Under the pieces are notes generated by a model. That model did no database searches, was not told the origin of the DNA, and saw only the letters and a program-made list of their open reading frames with translations. A stretch of 64,000 bases of DNA from NCBI GenBank assembly GCA_963969495.1, contig OZ018321.1, positions 107,584,557-107,648,556 on the forward strand. The letters run 5' to 3'. Below are positions 1 through 10,345 of this stretch, one piece after another. Origin of the DNA: Ceratothoa steindachneri. Its lineage: Eukaryota > Arthropoda > Malacostraca > Isopoda > Cymothoidae. Both the position numbers and the translations under genes were made by a program. The first letter of the stretch is position 1, and the number at the start of each line of letters is the position of its first letter.

Positions 1-2
1 AG

Positions 3-64
3 GCGGTGACCTTTGATAGGCCCTTGTGGCTTTTGTCATCCATGAAATTATGTTATGTTATGTT
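3..64 (+). mobile_element. CR1 3' terminus (tail only)
   Basis: The window opens inside the 3' end of a CR1-like LINE. Positions 3-41 form the conserved terminal hairpin (GGTGAC ... GTCATCC arms around GGCCCTTGTGGC), followed by a short TTATG repeat at 48-64. The same hairpin plus pentamer tail ends the CR1 copies at 8345-8412, 9387-9455 and 44452-44514. The body of this copy lies upstream of the window, so its length is unknown. Downstream sequence from 65 belongs to a Gypsy relic, which was probably the target. Confidence 0.8.
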
Positions 65-1368
65 ACTGCTCATTGAAAAATACCAAGCGCAGGAGAAACT
101 CTAAAAGACAACCTATATTTAAATTGTAACACTTCAGTTTCGGGGTGCATGGTAGGTGGCGCTGTTTATAGGCTACAATTTTGAGCTACAATATATGTCT
201 TATGACGTCAGATGTAAACAATTACGGTGTTAAATTTTTTTGTATATGAGTATATACTACCCCCCCCCAATTGATTGAAATTCAAGTTCATCGCAGGGTG
301 GTCCCTCCGCAGTGATATCTCCCCCATGAGCAGTCCCCTTGAATTTACTGTTCCCCTCCCCCCCAACAGCATTTTACTGGCAGAAAAACCTAACCTAGTG
401 ACAAATAGTTACTTTTATAGGTTTCTTGATTAGTTTATGCGCCTCTAAATAATCTATCTAAAAGTTTTTTGCGATCATATAAAATAAACCTGAATTCAAA
501 TAACGAAGAAACATAACTAAAGCATGAAAAAGCCATAACGAAAGAGAAACAAATGCTAAGCAGGTTCTATTTATAGCTACGACGTTGCCAGTAAGAAGCT
601 GCTATCATTCACTGTGAAACAAAAAAATATGGAAACAAAAAAAAAACAATGAAAGACATCAAGAAACGTTACTTAACTTAGAAAAACTATAAACGAGCAG
701 AGGCACAGATATTTAGTAAATAATACAGACTAAAAGTTACAAATCCCCAAAACAACAAAAAAATATAACGCTGTAATTGGTCACATCTGACGTCATAAGA
801 GATATATTGTAGCCTACTAACAGCGCCACCAACCGTGCACCACAAATCTGAAGTATTACCATTTAAATAACACACAATGTGTGTTAATCCCTGTATACTG
901 TTGCAATGCATCATCAAGGCAGAATTGGGCATATGCCTGAGACATATCTAGTTTAGTAAATAGCTTACCACCTGAGACTGCTAAACAGATCCTCAATCTT
1001 AGGAATAGGGTAGGTATCCAGCCTAGTGGCTCTATTTACTGTAAGCCGATAGTCTCCACAAATCCTGACTGATCCATTTACCTTCAATACGGGTACCACT
1101 GGAGGACCTCAGGCAGAATGCGGTATAGGGAAAATTATACATTCTACTACTCTTAAGTGTAAAGGGAACTGTCCTGGCTTTATAGAATTTAAGAGGGATA
1201 TTTGGATCTACCTCAATAGGGAACGTTTTGCCTTTAAGGCAACCCAGATCAGAAGAAAATAAATCTGGGAATTCTTTTACTAGATCAGCTTCAGTATATG
1301 ATACACTATTTATATCTGAGAGCTTCTGATTATTTAGATGAAGGGAATTAATCAAATCTCATCCTAAA
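65..1368 (-). pseudogene. Ty3/Gypsy reverse transcriptase relic, split by a TIR element
   Basis: Read on the minus strand, 1355 to about 960 encodes the lead-in and fingers of a Gypsy pol: a PDLFSSDLGCLKG block, KARTVPF, then in another frame RICGDYRLTVN and, after a further shift, KLFTKLDMSQAYAQF, the RT motif carrying the first catalytic Asp. The reading continues to about 869, is interrupted by the element at 125-860, and resumes on its far side (about 117-65) with the segment that normally precedes the palm motif. At least two frameshifts and the insertion make it dead. No LTRs are seen; the flanks are CR1 on both sides. Confidence 0.7.
125..860. mobile_element. Non-autonomous TIR DNA transposon (8-bp TSD)
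   Basis: Long terminal inverted repeats of about 100 bp bound this 736-bp element: the left end reads TGTAACACTTCAG and the right end, reversed, GGTAATACTTCAG, with further matching blocks (GTGGCGCTGTT, TAGGCTACAATATAT, TCTTATGACGTCAGATGT). An exact 8-bp target duplication ATTTAAAT flanks it at 117-124 and 861-868. The interior has C-runs (261-269, 351-365) and no long reading frame, so it is non-autonomous. A relative lies at 20421-21429. An 8-bp duplication fits hAT or Merlin; which superfamily is unproven. Confidence 0.85.
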
Positions 1369-1411
1369 AGACATGGGCCTGATCCTCAACAACAACAATA
1401 GTTGCTTGACA

Positions 1412-1558
1412 GGATTGGTATTTGTAGATGTTTGGAGTGGGTTTTATGGGAATAAGGGTTTGTATGCGATGGATGGACTCCATCTGAGCCGAGATGGGGT
1501 TGAGGTTTTGTGGCGGGAATTAGATAGTGTTATTAGGTCTTTAGAGGCGGGAAACTAG
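1412..1558 (+). pseudogene. CR1 ORF1 C-terminus (SGNH-esterase tail), copy A
   Basis: About 49 codons matching the end of ORF1 of copy B (5001-5147). It includes the FVDVW segment, the catalytic block-V-type motif DGLHLS (Asp and His of the SGNH hydrolase fold), and the conserved ending with VIRSL and AGN. The N-terminal zinc-binding part and the GDS and GxND blocks are absent because the element is 5'-truncated, which is usual for LINE copies made by target-primed reverse transcription. Confidence 0.8.
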
Positions 1559-1584
1559 GTTTTGATAGTGGTCAGGGAAATTTA

Positions 1585-3811
1585 ATGGCTCAAAGTGAGG
1601 CAGGGAAAGGAAGCAAACACAGATTTGTAGAAGGTAGGCAGGCTAATGGAAGTGCTTTAGGGTTAAACTACTTGAGTAGTGATAGTGGTCAGGGAAATAC
1701 AAGAGTACAGGGTCGGGGAAAGAGAGAAAGGAGATGCAGAGGAGATAGGCCCTCAGGTGCTTCAGGGATAGGTGGGCTGAGTTGTCTTTACACAAATGCT
1801 CGTAGTCTTAGAAATAAGAAGGATGAATTATTTAGTTATATCATTCATGAAGATATAGATATAATATGTATAGTTGAATCATGGGTTAATGAAAATATAT
1901 TTAATGATAATGTCAGTGAATTTGAACTAGAGGGTTATACTATGTACATTAGTCAAAGGAGAGATAGGACTGGTGGTGGGTTGATTATTTATATCAGAAA
2001 TAGCATTTCTTCAAATCTAAATAACTCTATAAAGCAAGGAGAAGGTGAATCATTATGGATAGATATTAAGGTTGGTAAAAATAGGAAAATACACTTGGGA
2101 GCTTTTTATAGACCACCAGGACAGACTGATTGTATCGATGAGTTAATGATTAGGGAAATAAGTAAAGGATGCAAAGAAGATACAGTTATTCTTGGTGACT
2201 TTAATTTAACTTCTGTAGACTGGGAAAATATGATAGGAAGAGATAGAGCAAGTTGTAAGTTTATGGAGTGTTTTGAGGATAACTTTTTGATCCAATTTGT
2301 TAATAAGCCAACAAGGGGTGCCAATATTAGATCTAATTCTTTCAAATGATGATCACTTAGTTCAAGGATTGAGTGTAGGGGAATCATTGGGAAACAGTGA
2401 TCATCAGATGGTTCGGTTTAATTTGCAAATAGTTAAGGGTAGAACAATGACAAACTCCACGAAAATTCCAAATTTTTATAGGGGAGATTACGATAAATTA
2501 CGCAGCATGCTAAATCAGATTAGGTGGGATATAAAATTCCATGGAAAGAATACTTATGAGATGTGGGATATTTTTAAGACTATATTAAACATGGTTCAGG
2601 AACAGTGTATTCCGATGAAGTCTATTAGGAAGAAATGTAGGAAACCATTATGGTGGAACCAAGAAATAGCTAATAAAGTTTCAGAGAAAAAAAGGGCATA
2701 CCAGAGATTACAAAGTGAGAGTAGTTTAGATAATTTAAACCATTATAGGTCAACCAGAAATGAACTAAATAAGATTATTAAGAAGACCAAAAGGACAGCA
2801 GAAATTAATTTAGCTAAAAATAATAATAAAGATCCTAAAAAATTCTTTAGCTATTATAGAATCAATAATCAATCTAACAGTGATAAAATAGGGCCTATTA
2901 AATATGAAGGGGTTTTGAAAGAATCTGATGAGGAAATAGTAGAGGTCCTTAATGTTCATTTTGCTTCAGTATTCACAGAAGAGAAACCAGTTAGATTAAT
3001 TGATGATAATTCTAGGTCAAGGGAAGTAGTGATAAATTCTATTAATATAGACAGAGAAGAAATTAAAGGGCTTATAATTCAGTTAAATACTAGTAAGGCA
3101 TCTGGCCCTGACAACATTCATTCTAGGATACTCAAAGAAGGTGTAGAAAGTATTGCAGGAGCACTCGAGAAGATATTTATTAGATCACTAGAGTCTGGAG
3201 AAATACCAAATGATTGGAAATTGGCAAATGTAGTGCCAATTTTTAAAAAGGGAAGCAAAGAGGACCCAAATAACTTTAGACCAGTAAGCTTAACTTCTAT
3301 AGTCTGTAAAATTCTTGAGAAGATGGTTAAGAAGGGAATTTCTGATCATCTAGAGAGTAGCAGGTTAATTAATGATGCTCAGCATGGTTTTAGAAAAGAT
3401 AGATCGTGTTTAACTAATTTACTGGATTTTATGGATTATGTAACTAAAGAATTAGATAGGGGTGAGAAAGTTGATGTGATCTACTTAGATTTCAGCAAAG
3501 CTTTTGATAAGGTTCCACATAGAAGACTAGTTCATAAATTAAAGCTGCATGGGATATGTGGGAACGTTTTAAATTGGATAACTGAATGGCTGAAAAATAG
3601 GAAACAGAGAGTTGTACTGAATGGAGTGAGGTCAGAGTGGAGGAATGTTATTAGTGGCGTACCTCAGGGATCAGTTTTAGGCCCTTTATTATTTATAATC
3701 TATGTAAATGATCTTGGGCAAGGTGTAAATAGCAAAGTGTCAATTTTTGCTGATGACACTAAATTGGCAGCTGTATTCAAAGAGGTTGAGGGTAGCTTTA
3801 AAGTTATCGAC
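1585..3811 (+). pseudogene. CR1 ORF2 (endonuclease-RT), copy A, frameshifted
   Basis: The apurinic-like endonuclease domain is recognisable (YTNARSLRNK, ESWVN, AFYRPPGQTD, GDFN). A one-base loss near 2325 shifts the frame, and the reading resumes in the frame starting at 2297 with the GNSDHQ motif. The RT domain follows: KASGPDNIHSRIL, FRPVSLTS, QHGFRKDRSCLTN, YLDFSKAFDKVPH, SGVPQGSVLGPLLF and IFADDTKLAA, with all catalytic Asp residues present. The frame ends at 3814 only because copy B is inserted there. Apart from the one frameshift the sequence is well preserved, so this is a fairly young copy. Confidence 0.85.
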
Positions 3812-3985
3812 TGACCTTCGAACAGGTAGCACGTGTTTTATAGAGCTCTCAGTCTGTTGATCTATTTTTCAGATTTTTCTATAGTTTGTTTGTTTTTTGT
3901 TTTTTTTCTCACCACAATCAGCGAAAGCTAAGTTGCTCTTCTTTTTTTACTTATTGCTACTTAAATTCTTTCTTTGTTTGAATAA

Positions 3986-5147
3986 GTGATGGAGTTTGGG
4001 GATGAAAGTGAGCATGAGTGTCGGAATGTATGCATTGGTTGTGGTGTATTAGGTGAGGGGTATACATGTGTTGTATGTGGGCTGCGTGAATGCATTGTAG
4101 ATTTAGAGGGGATGAGAAGGCAGGATTTAGACAGGATATGTAGGCTGGAGGGGTTAGTTGCTGAGCTCAGGAGGGAACTTAGTGTTAGGCCTAGATTTGG
4201 GAATAGGTTAGGTGGTGAGGTAGGCCAGTTAGATGTTTCAGGTGAAGGTAGAGGGCTGGTGGAGGAGGTAGGATATGATAGTTCTAGTGATAGTGAAGTT
4301 AGCCCCCTTAGATTAGTTAGAAATAGGCCTAGTGAGGATGGGGGACAGTGGAGAGTGGTTAGGAAACATGAAGCTAGGGAGGCTTCTCCTGTTCTTTGTG
4401 AGAATAGGGTTGCCTCTGTTGAGGTGGTTAGCCAGGGGGAGAATAGGTGTGTGAGTCAGAGGGACACAGAACCACATTAGCTTGACTAATAGATTCAGTG
4501 CCCTAAGAGAGGAAGTAACTGGAAGTGATATGACTGATGGGGGTGGGGGTGGAGTTCGAGTGACTGGTAGTTTGAATGAGAATAGGAGTGGGGATGGAGT
4601 TAGGTCTGTGGGGGTTAGGAATAGGAGTCTGACTGAAGTGCTTGTGATGGGTGATTCGCGAGTTAGATATTTAGATAGGAAGTTGAATGCAAGTAGATTG
4701 AATGGTTTGAGGGTGTGTTTGCCGGGTGCTGGAGTGAGAGATCTGTCTGATAGGTATGAGGAACTGGTGTCTGGCTGTGCAAGGGATGCCGTTGTGATTA
4801 CACATGTAGGAGTGAATGATGTGAAGAAAGTGGGTGCATGTGAGTTACGTGAGAGGTACAAGAGGTTGATTGAAAAGGTGAAAGAAAGTAGAATGAAAGG
4901 TGTTGTGACAGGTGTGCTTCCAAGAATGGATGTTGGGGTAGAATGGATGTCTCGTGCAATTGGGCTGAATGATTATGTGAGGAGAATGTGTGAGATGGAA
5001 GGTGTCATGTTTGTGGATGTGTGGGATAGGTTTGTTGGAATGAAAGAAATGTATGCGATGGATGGACTGCATTTGAGTAGGAGGGGGGTAGATGTGTTGT
5101 GGGAGGAGTATGATCGTGTTATTAGGTCTTTGCGGGCGGGAAACTAG
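3986..5147 (+). pseudogene. CR1 ORF1: Cys-rich finger + coiled region + SGNH esterase, one frameshift
   Basis: The first frame (3986-4480) starts with an ATG. It has a Cys-rich segment with cysteines at residues 12, 16, 19, 28, 31 and 36, spaced like the PHD-type finger of CR1 ORF1 proteins, then a charged helical stretch (about residues 40-67). The second frame (from about 4482, with no ATG at its start) carries an SGNH hydrolase domain: GDS at residues 57-59, GVND at 110-113, DGLH at 194-197. The two frames abut at about 4470-4490, which suggests one indel in an originally single ORF1. SGNH esterase domains are known in ORF1 of CR1/L2-type LINEs and are thought to act on lipid or RNP association. 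The start at 3986 is chosen because it opens the Cys-rich domain. Confidence 0.8.
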
Positions 5148-5170
5148 ATACTAATAGTGGTCAGGGAATT

Positions 5171-8074
5171 ATGAGAGGACATTATAGTACTGAAAGTAGA
5201 ATGGACTTGGCAGATAACAGAAATAGGTTCCAAGGCGATAGAGGTGAGGTCATTCAAGTTTCAAGAGGTGCTTCAGGGATAGGGGGGTTAAATTATTTCT
5301 ATACAAATGCTCGTAGTCTTAGAAACAAGAAGGATGAGCTATTTAGTTATATTAGCAATGAGGATATAGATATATTATGCGTTACTGAATCATGGGTTAA
5401 TGAAATAGAATTTAGTGACACTATAAGTGAATTTGATTTACAGGGCTATAATATGTACATTAGTCAAAGGACAGGTAGGATTGGTGGAGGAATAATTATC
5501 TATATAAAAAACAACATTGTTTCAAGTTTAAATACTTCAATAAAGCAGGGTGGAGTTGAGTCACTTTGGATAGATATTAGGTTCAGTAAAAATAGAATGG
5601 TGCATTTGGGAGCTTTTTACAGGCCACCTGGGCAGACTGATGATATAGATGAACTAATGATAAGGGAAATAAGTAAGGGATGTGAAACAGATGCAGTTAT
5701 TATTGGGGACTTCAACTTAAACTCTGTGGACTGGGAAAATATGATAAGTAGGGATAGAACAAGTGGCAGGTTCATAGAATGCTTTGAGGATAATTTTTTG
5801 AATCAATTTGTTAATGAGCCAACGAGGGGGGACAATATATTAGATTTAGTACTTTCTAACAGTGATCATTTAGTTCAAGAATTGACTGTTGGGGAAGCAT
5901 TGGGAAATAGTGACCATCAGATAGTTCGTTTTAGCTTGGGAATTGAGAAGGGTAAAATAACTGAGAATGCTGAAAAAGTTCCAAATTTTCATAAGGGAGA
6001 TTATGTAAAACTTCGAAGCTTGCTAAATTTGGTAGACTGGGATATAGAATTCAGAGGTAAAAATGCTTATGGGATGTGGGATACTTTCAAGCATATAATA
6101 AATGTAGTCCAAGAACAATGTATCCCAATGAAGGCCATTAGGAACAAAAGTAGGAAACCATTATGGTGGAATCAGGAGATAGCTAGAAAAATTTCAGAGA
6201 AGAAAAGGGCATATAAAAAATTACAGGTAGAAAATAATATTCAAAATTTAAGTGATTATAGAATGGCTAGGAATGAGTTAAATAAGATTATAAAGAAGAA
6301 CAAAAGGGTGTCAGAAATTAAATTAGCTCAGGATAGCAACAAAGATCCTAGAAAGTTCTTTAGTTACTATAAAACTAATAACAAGTCTGGCAGAGTTAAA
6401 ATAGGACCTATCAAATATGAAGGGTTTGTGAGAGAAACTGATGAGGAAATAGTTGAGGTACTAAATGGTCATTTTGAATCAGTATTTACAAAAGAGAAAC
6501 TAAATAGTCCTATGTATAGTACTCATAGGTCAGGAAAAGAGGTGTTTACTAACATTTGTGTGGATCGGAGGATGATAAAAGGACTAATAGGTGATTTAGA
6601 TACTACCAAGGCCTCCAGCCCTGATAATATTCATTCTAGGATACTTAAAGAAGGGGTAGAAAGTATCTCAATAGCTCTGGACAAGTTATATACTAGGTCA
6701 TTGGAATATGGAGAAATACCCGATGATTGGAAGAGAGCGAATGTAGTCCCCATTTTCAAGAAGGGTAGTAAAGAGGATCCAAATAATTTTAGACCGGTTA
6801 GCCTAACTCCTGTAGTCTGTAAAATTCTTGAGAAAATAGTTAAAAAAGGGATTTGCCAACATCTAGAGAGGGAGGGGTTAATCAGCGATGCTCAGCATGG
6901 GTTTAGATCAGGTAGATCATGTTTGACTAACTTACTAGACTTTCTGGAGTTTGTAACAGATCAAGTAGATAAGGGAGAGAATGTAGATATAATTTACTTA
7001 GATTTTAGTAAAGCATTTGATAAGGTACCACACAGGAGACTAGTTTATAAATTAAAAATGATTGGGATATGTGGGGGTGTTTCAAATTGGATAGCTGAGT
7101 GGCTGAAAGACAGGAAGCAAAGGGTAGTGCTAAATGGTGTAAAGTCAGAGTGGAGGGATGTTATCAGTGGGGTTCCTCAGGGATCAGTTCTCGGTCCATT
7201 ATTATTTGTCATCTATATAAACGATCTTGGGGAGGCAGTTAATAATAAAGTGTCAATTTTTGCGGATGATACCAAATTAGCAGCTGTAGTTAAAGATATT
7301 GATGATAATTTTAAAGTGCAGGGGGACTTAAATAAATTGTTATCCTGGGCACATAAGTGGCAAATGACTTTCAACCTTGATAAGTGCAAAGTTATTAACA
7401 TGGGAAAAGATAATAGAGAATTTAACTATGAAATGGATGGGCATTGGCTGAGCTCAGTAGAGGATGAGAAAGATCTAGGAGTAGTAATAGATAAGTCATT
7501 AAGGTTTTCTAAGCAGTGTATTGAAGCAAGAAATAGGGCAAATAGAGTGCTGGGTTTTATTAAGAGAAATGTCAGTTACAAAAGTAAGGAGGTTATTCTT
7601 AAACTCTATAACTCTTATGTTAGGCCACATCTAGAGTACTGTATACAGGCATGGTCCCCACATTTTAGACACGATATTAACCTTCTTGAGTCAGTGCAAC
7701 GGAGGGCAACAAAGATTATTCCTTCCCTGAGGCACCTTGAATATGAAGATAGACTGAGGGTATTAAATATGTTCTCGTTCGAAAGGAGGTGTGTGAGAGG
7801 GGATATGATTGAGCTCTTTAAAATTTTTTCCGGGATAGATAAATTGGATGTTAGCAAGTTTTTTGAGTTAGATGATGGAAATCGGACTAGAGGTCACCAC
7901 TTGAAAATTAAAAAGCAAGGGTGTAGGTTGGATTTAAGAAAATATTTTTTCACCAATAGAGTGGTAGACTTCTGGAACAAATTGCCGCAGAGGGTAGTAG
8001 GTAGTCCAAATCTAAATGTATTTAAGAGTAGGTTGGATGAGTTTATGGGAAGGGAAGGTTGTGATGGTTCCTAA
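5171..8074 (+). CDS. CR1 ORF2 polyprotein: AP-like endonuclease + reverse transcriptase
   Basis: 967 codons with no interruption. The endonuclease occupies about residues 41-260: Asn46 in TNAR, Glu73 in TESWVN, Tyr150, Asp180/Asn182 in GDFN, and SDH at 247-249. The RT occupies about 475-760: FRPVSL at 540, QHGFRSGRSC at 575, catalytic Asp611 in YLDFSKAFD, SGVPQGSVLGPLLF at 666, and FADD at 697-700. A conserved C-terminal region (RPHLEYCIQAWSP) follows to the end. The protein nicks target DNA and copies its own RNA at the nick. One oddity: Gly in the KASGPD motif is Ser here (residue 483), whereas copy A keeps Gly. Length is typical for CR1. It lies 23 bases downstream of ORF1. Confidence 0.92.
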   Translation: MRGHYSTESRMDLADNRNRFQGDRGEVIQVSRGASGIGGLNYFYTNARSLRNKKDELFSYISNEDIDILCVTESWVNEIEFSDTISEFDLQGYNMYISQRTGRIGGGIIIYIKNNIVSSLNTSIKQGGVESLWIDIRFSKNRMVHLGAFYRPPGQTDDIDELMIREISKGCETDAVIIGDFNLNSVDWENMISRDRTSGRFIECFEDNFLNQFVNEPTRGDNILDLVLSNSDHLVQELTVGEALGNSDHQIVRFSLGIEKGKITENAEKVPNFHKGDYVKLRSLLNLVDWDIEFRGKNAYGMWDTFKHIINVVQEQCIPMKAIRNKSRKPLWWNQEIARKISEKKRAYKKLQVENNIQNLSDYRMARNELNKIIKKNKRVSEIKLAQDSNKDPRKFFSYYKTNNKSGRVKIGPIKYEGFVRETDEEIVEVLNGHFESVFTKEKLNSPMYSTHRSGKEVFTNICVDRRMIKGLIGDLDTTKASSPDNIHSRILKEGVESISIALDKLYTRSLEYGEIPDDWKRANVVPIFKKGSKEDPNNFRPVSLTPVVCKILEKIVKKGICQHLEREGLISDAQHGFRSGRSCLTNLLDFLEFVTDQVDKGENVDIIYLDFSKAFDKVPHRRLVYKLKMIGICGGVSNWIAEWLKDRKQRVVLNGVKSEWRDVISGVPQGSVLGPLLFVIYINDLGEAVNNKVSIFADDTKLAAVVKDIDDNFKVQGDLNKLLSWAHKWQMTFNLDKCKVINMGKDNREFNYEMDGHWLSSVEDEKDLGVVIDKSLRFSKQCIEARNRANRVLGFIKRNVSYKSKEVILKLYNSYVRPHLEYCIQAWSPHFRHDINLLESVQRRATKIIPSLRHLEYEDRLRVLNMFSFERRCVRGDMIELFKIFSGIDKLDVSKFFELDDGNRTRGHHLKIKKQGCRLDLRKYFFTNRVVDFWNKLPQRVVGSPNLNVFKSRLDEFMGREGCDGS

Positions 8075-8228
8075 GTTTTGTATATATTAATATTGTTTGT
8101 ATATATCTATAGCTGCATGATTTAGTTCTTGACAAGCCTTGATTGGTGATACCCTTGTTTCTGGATGCAATCCTCTGGATGGAGTTTTCCTGGGAGTTTG
8201 GGTGCCTTGAAAAAGAGGCCGATTGACT

Positions 8229-8268
8229 CGGATGACCTATGATGAGCCCTTGTGGCTTTTGTCATCCG
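8229..8268 (+). repeat. CR1 3' hairpin, first copy in tail of element B
   Basis: Stem arms CGGATGAC and GTCATCCG enclose a loop with GAGCCCTTGTGGC. It is followed by a short ATATT-type repeat instead of TTATG. This is probably the true 3' end of copy B. Hairpins at LINE 3' ends are recognised by the element's own RT in related systems; that role is inferred here. Confidence 0.7.
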
Positions 8269-8279
8269 TTATATTATAT

Positions 8280-8417
8280 TGTGGGGGACTTTGATTTTGT
8301 CTTCCCCTGGTGATGGTGCTTTTTTGGGTGGGTTTTGACGGAGGCGGATGACCTTTGATAGGCCCTTGTGGCTTTTGTCATCCGTGTAATTATGTTATGT
8401 TATGTTATGTTATGTTA
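8280..8417 (+). mobile_element. Second CR1 3' tail fused to copy B
   Basis: A second CR1 3'-UTR end follows immediately: a GGGGGACTTTGATTTTGT block like that at 9225-9242 in copy A, the hairpin at 8345-8384 (CGGATGAC/GTCATCCG), and five TTATG units. It is either a severely 5'-truncated independent insertion at the same spot or a template-switch product. The copy A ORF resumes directly after it. Confidence 0.65.
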
Positions 8418-9149
8418 GATAAGCTGTTAGCTTGGGCTCAGAAGTGGCAGATGACTTTTAACCTTAATAAATGCAAAGTTATTAACATGGGGAGAGATAA
8501 TAGGGAATTTAGCTATGAGATGGATGGATATTGGCTTAATTCAGTTGAAGATGAGAAAGACTTAGGAGTGGTAGTAGATAGGTCACTGAAATTTTCAAAG
8601 CAGTGTATTGAGGCAAAAAATAGAGCAAATAGGGTGCTAGGTTACATTAAAAGAAATGTTAGCTACAAGAGTAAGGAGGTCATCCTTAAACTATACAACT
8701 CTTATGTCAGGCCACATTTAGAGTACTGTATAGAGGCATGGTCACCACATTTTAGACATGATATAAACTTATTAGAGTCAGTACAAAGGAGGGCAACAAA
8801 AATAATACCATCCCTGAAGCACCTTGAATATGAAGATAGACTGAGGGTATTAAATATGTTTTCATTTGAAAGAAGGTGTGTGAGGGGAGATATGATTGAG
8901 CTTTTTAAAATCTTTTCTGGGATGGATAAATTAGATTTCAGCAAGTTATTTGAGTTAGAAGGTAGTAATAGAACTAGAGGCCACCACTTAAAGATTAAAA
9001 AACAGAGGTGCAGACTGGATGTTAGAAAATATTTTTTCACTAACAGAGTGGTAGATTATTGGAATAGTTTGCCACCTGAGACTGTAGACAGCCCAAACTT
9101 GAATGTTTTCAAGCGCAGATTGGATGATTATATGGGGATGGAGGGTTAA
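8418..9149 (+). pseudogene. CR1 ORF2 C-terminus, copy A 3' part
   Basis: From 8418 (DKLLAWAQKWQ) to the stop at 9147-9149 this encodes the last third of CR1 ORF2 with no internal stops: KCKVINMG, VRPHLEYCIEAWSP, SVQRRATKIIPSLK, YEDRLRVLNMFSFERR. The sequence is closest to copy C at 43.6-44.3 kb and aligns with the point at which the 1405-3811 part stops. It cannot be expressed as one protein with its 5' half because copy B intervenes. Confidence 0.85.
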
Positions 9150-9455
9150 TCTCTTACTTTTTGGTATGTGGATATGTTTCTTGACTCATTCCTGTGGATG
9201 CAGTTTCTTTTTATTGTATATTTTGGGGGATTTTGATTTTGTTTTTGACAGACTCCTATGGAGGCTTTAAATTATATATTGTAGATGCATGGTTGGACAT
9301 TCCTATGGATTGTTAAATTGTATATTGTAGCTGCATGATCTGACAAAATCCTATGGATGCATTATATGGGTGGGATTTGATGGATACGGATGACCTTTGA
9401 TAGGCCCTTGTGGCTTTTGTCATCCGTTAAATTATGTTATGTTATGTTATGTTAT
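9150..9455 (+). mobile_element. CR1 copy A 3' UTR, hairpin and TTATG tail
   Basis: Non-coding tail with several related short blocks (TCCTATGGAT-type), ending in the hairpin at 9387-9426 (CGGATGAC ... GTCATCCG) and about four TTATG units at 9432-9454. This is the 3' boundary of the split element. Confidence 0.8.
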
Positions 9456-10257
9456 GACATGAATTAGTAGAATCAAGTCTAGCACAGACAGAAATTTCAC
9501 CTGCTATTTTGAGGGAAACACCACCATAAGTCTTAAGGTTTATAGAAGGATGAAACTCATCGGAGAAATAGCACTTATTCAGTAAACATCTCGTATTTGA
9601 GTCAGAGCCTTAAGATCTCGGCTGGTATAATAATAGACTCAACAAAAGTAATTATATTACCATAGTTAACCTCACAAAACCTTAAAGTGACCCCTGGCAA
9701 AACTCCAAATCACAAATATGGGTGGGTACAATGCTTACATTTTAGTAATTATTCTCATTTTCATTAAATAACAGACGATTTTTTAATTATTTTAGATAAA
9801 CTATAAGACGCAACTATTATAGTGAGATTAATAATGAACACCAGAAAGAATTGTTTATAATCCAATATAGTAAATAAAATAATTTTAAAGTCAGATCAAG
9901 CATGTTCAATAGTTATGATTAGAACCGGTAAACTTGGCATTTTAATTCATGAAACCATTACTCTGAAATGACCTTCATTAATGTGATGTGTTGTTGCTAC
10001 TCAGAGCATGAAAATTGAAAAAGGGATTAATTAGCTTTATTGTAGTTATTTTATAATTTATTGTGCGCTCGCAAAAAAAAAATATCCCATAAACGTACTA
10101 TCTACTTTGTCCTTGGTGTAACTAACATCAAATGAAAAGGAAAACTTGTTTCATTTTAGAAGTCGGCCAGCAGACGAATTTCAAGGTCAAAGGGGCCGTC
10201 CGAAAATATAAATGGTTCAGTGAATAGGACAAAAAGTAAAGAAAAAAATAAATAAAT

Positions 10258-10258
<1 letters not shown>
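9456..10258. other. Unassigned AT-rich spacer
   Basis: No convincing gene, RNA or repeat boundary was seen. The stretch is AT-rich with short homopolymers, and its reading frames are short and shapeless. Confidence 0.5.

Positions 10259-10260
<2 letters not shown>

Positions 10261-10343
<83 letters not shown>
10261..10343. repeat. (TA)n array
   Basis: About 83 bp of pure TA dinucleotides preceded by AAAT units. Confidence 0.95.

Positions 10344-10345
<2 letters not shown>

Larger units (their letters stand above)
1405..3811 (+). mobile_element. CR1 LINE copy A, 5' part (continues at 8413)
   Basis: 5'-truncated CR1-like LINE beginning inside ORF1. It runs through the endonuclease and most of the RT, then stops at 3811 just after the FADD box, at the point where CR1 copy B begins. 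The missing 3' third is found in the same frame and orientation at 8413-9455. By comparison with copy C (43596-43625), only about a dozen bases are missing at the break. The two pieces are therefore interpreted as one element split by copy B. Confidence 0.85.
3815..8412 (+). mobile_element. Near full-length CR1 LINE, copy B
   Basis: The layout is typical of CR1: a 5' leader (3815-3985), ORF1 (3986-5147), a 23-base gap, ORF2 (5171-8074), then a 3' UTR ending in hairpin structures and a TTATG tail (8389-8417). It sits inside CR1 copy A, with a small deletion of target sequence instead of a clear duplication. The 3' end is unusual in having two hairpins, at 8229-8268 and 8345-8384. The uninterrupted ORF2 makes it the best candidate in the window for a recently active source, although ORF1 carries a frameshift. 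Confidence 0.85.
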
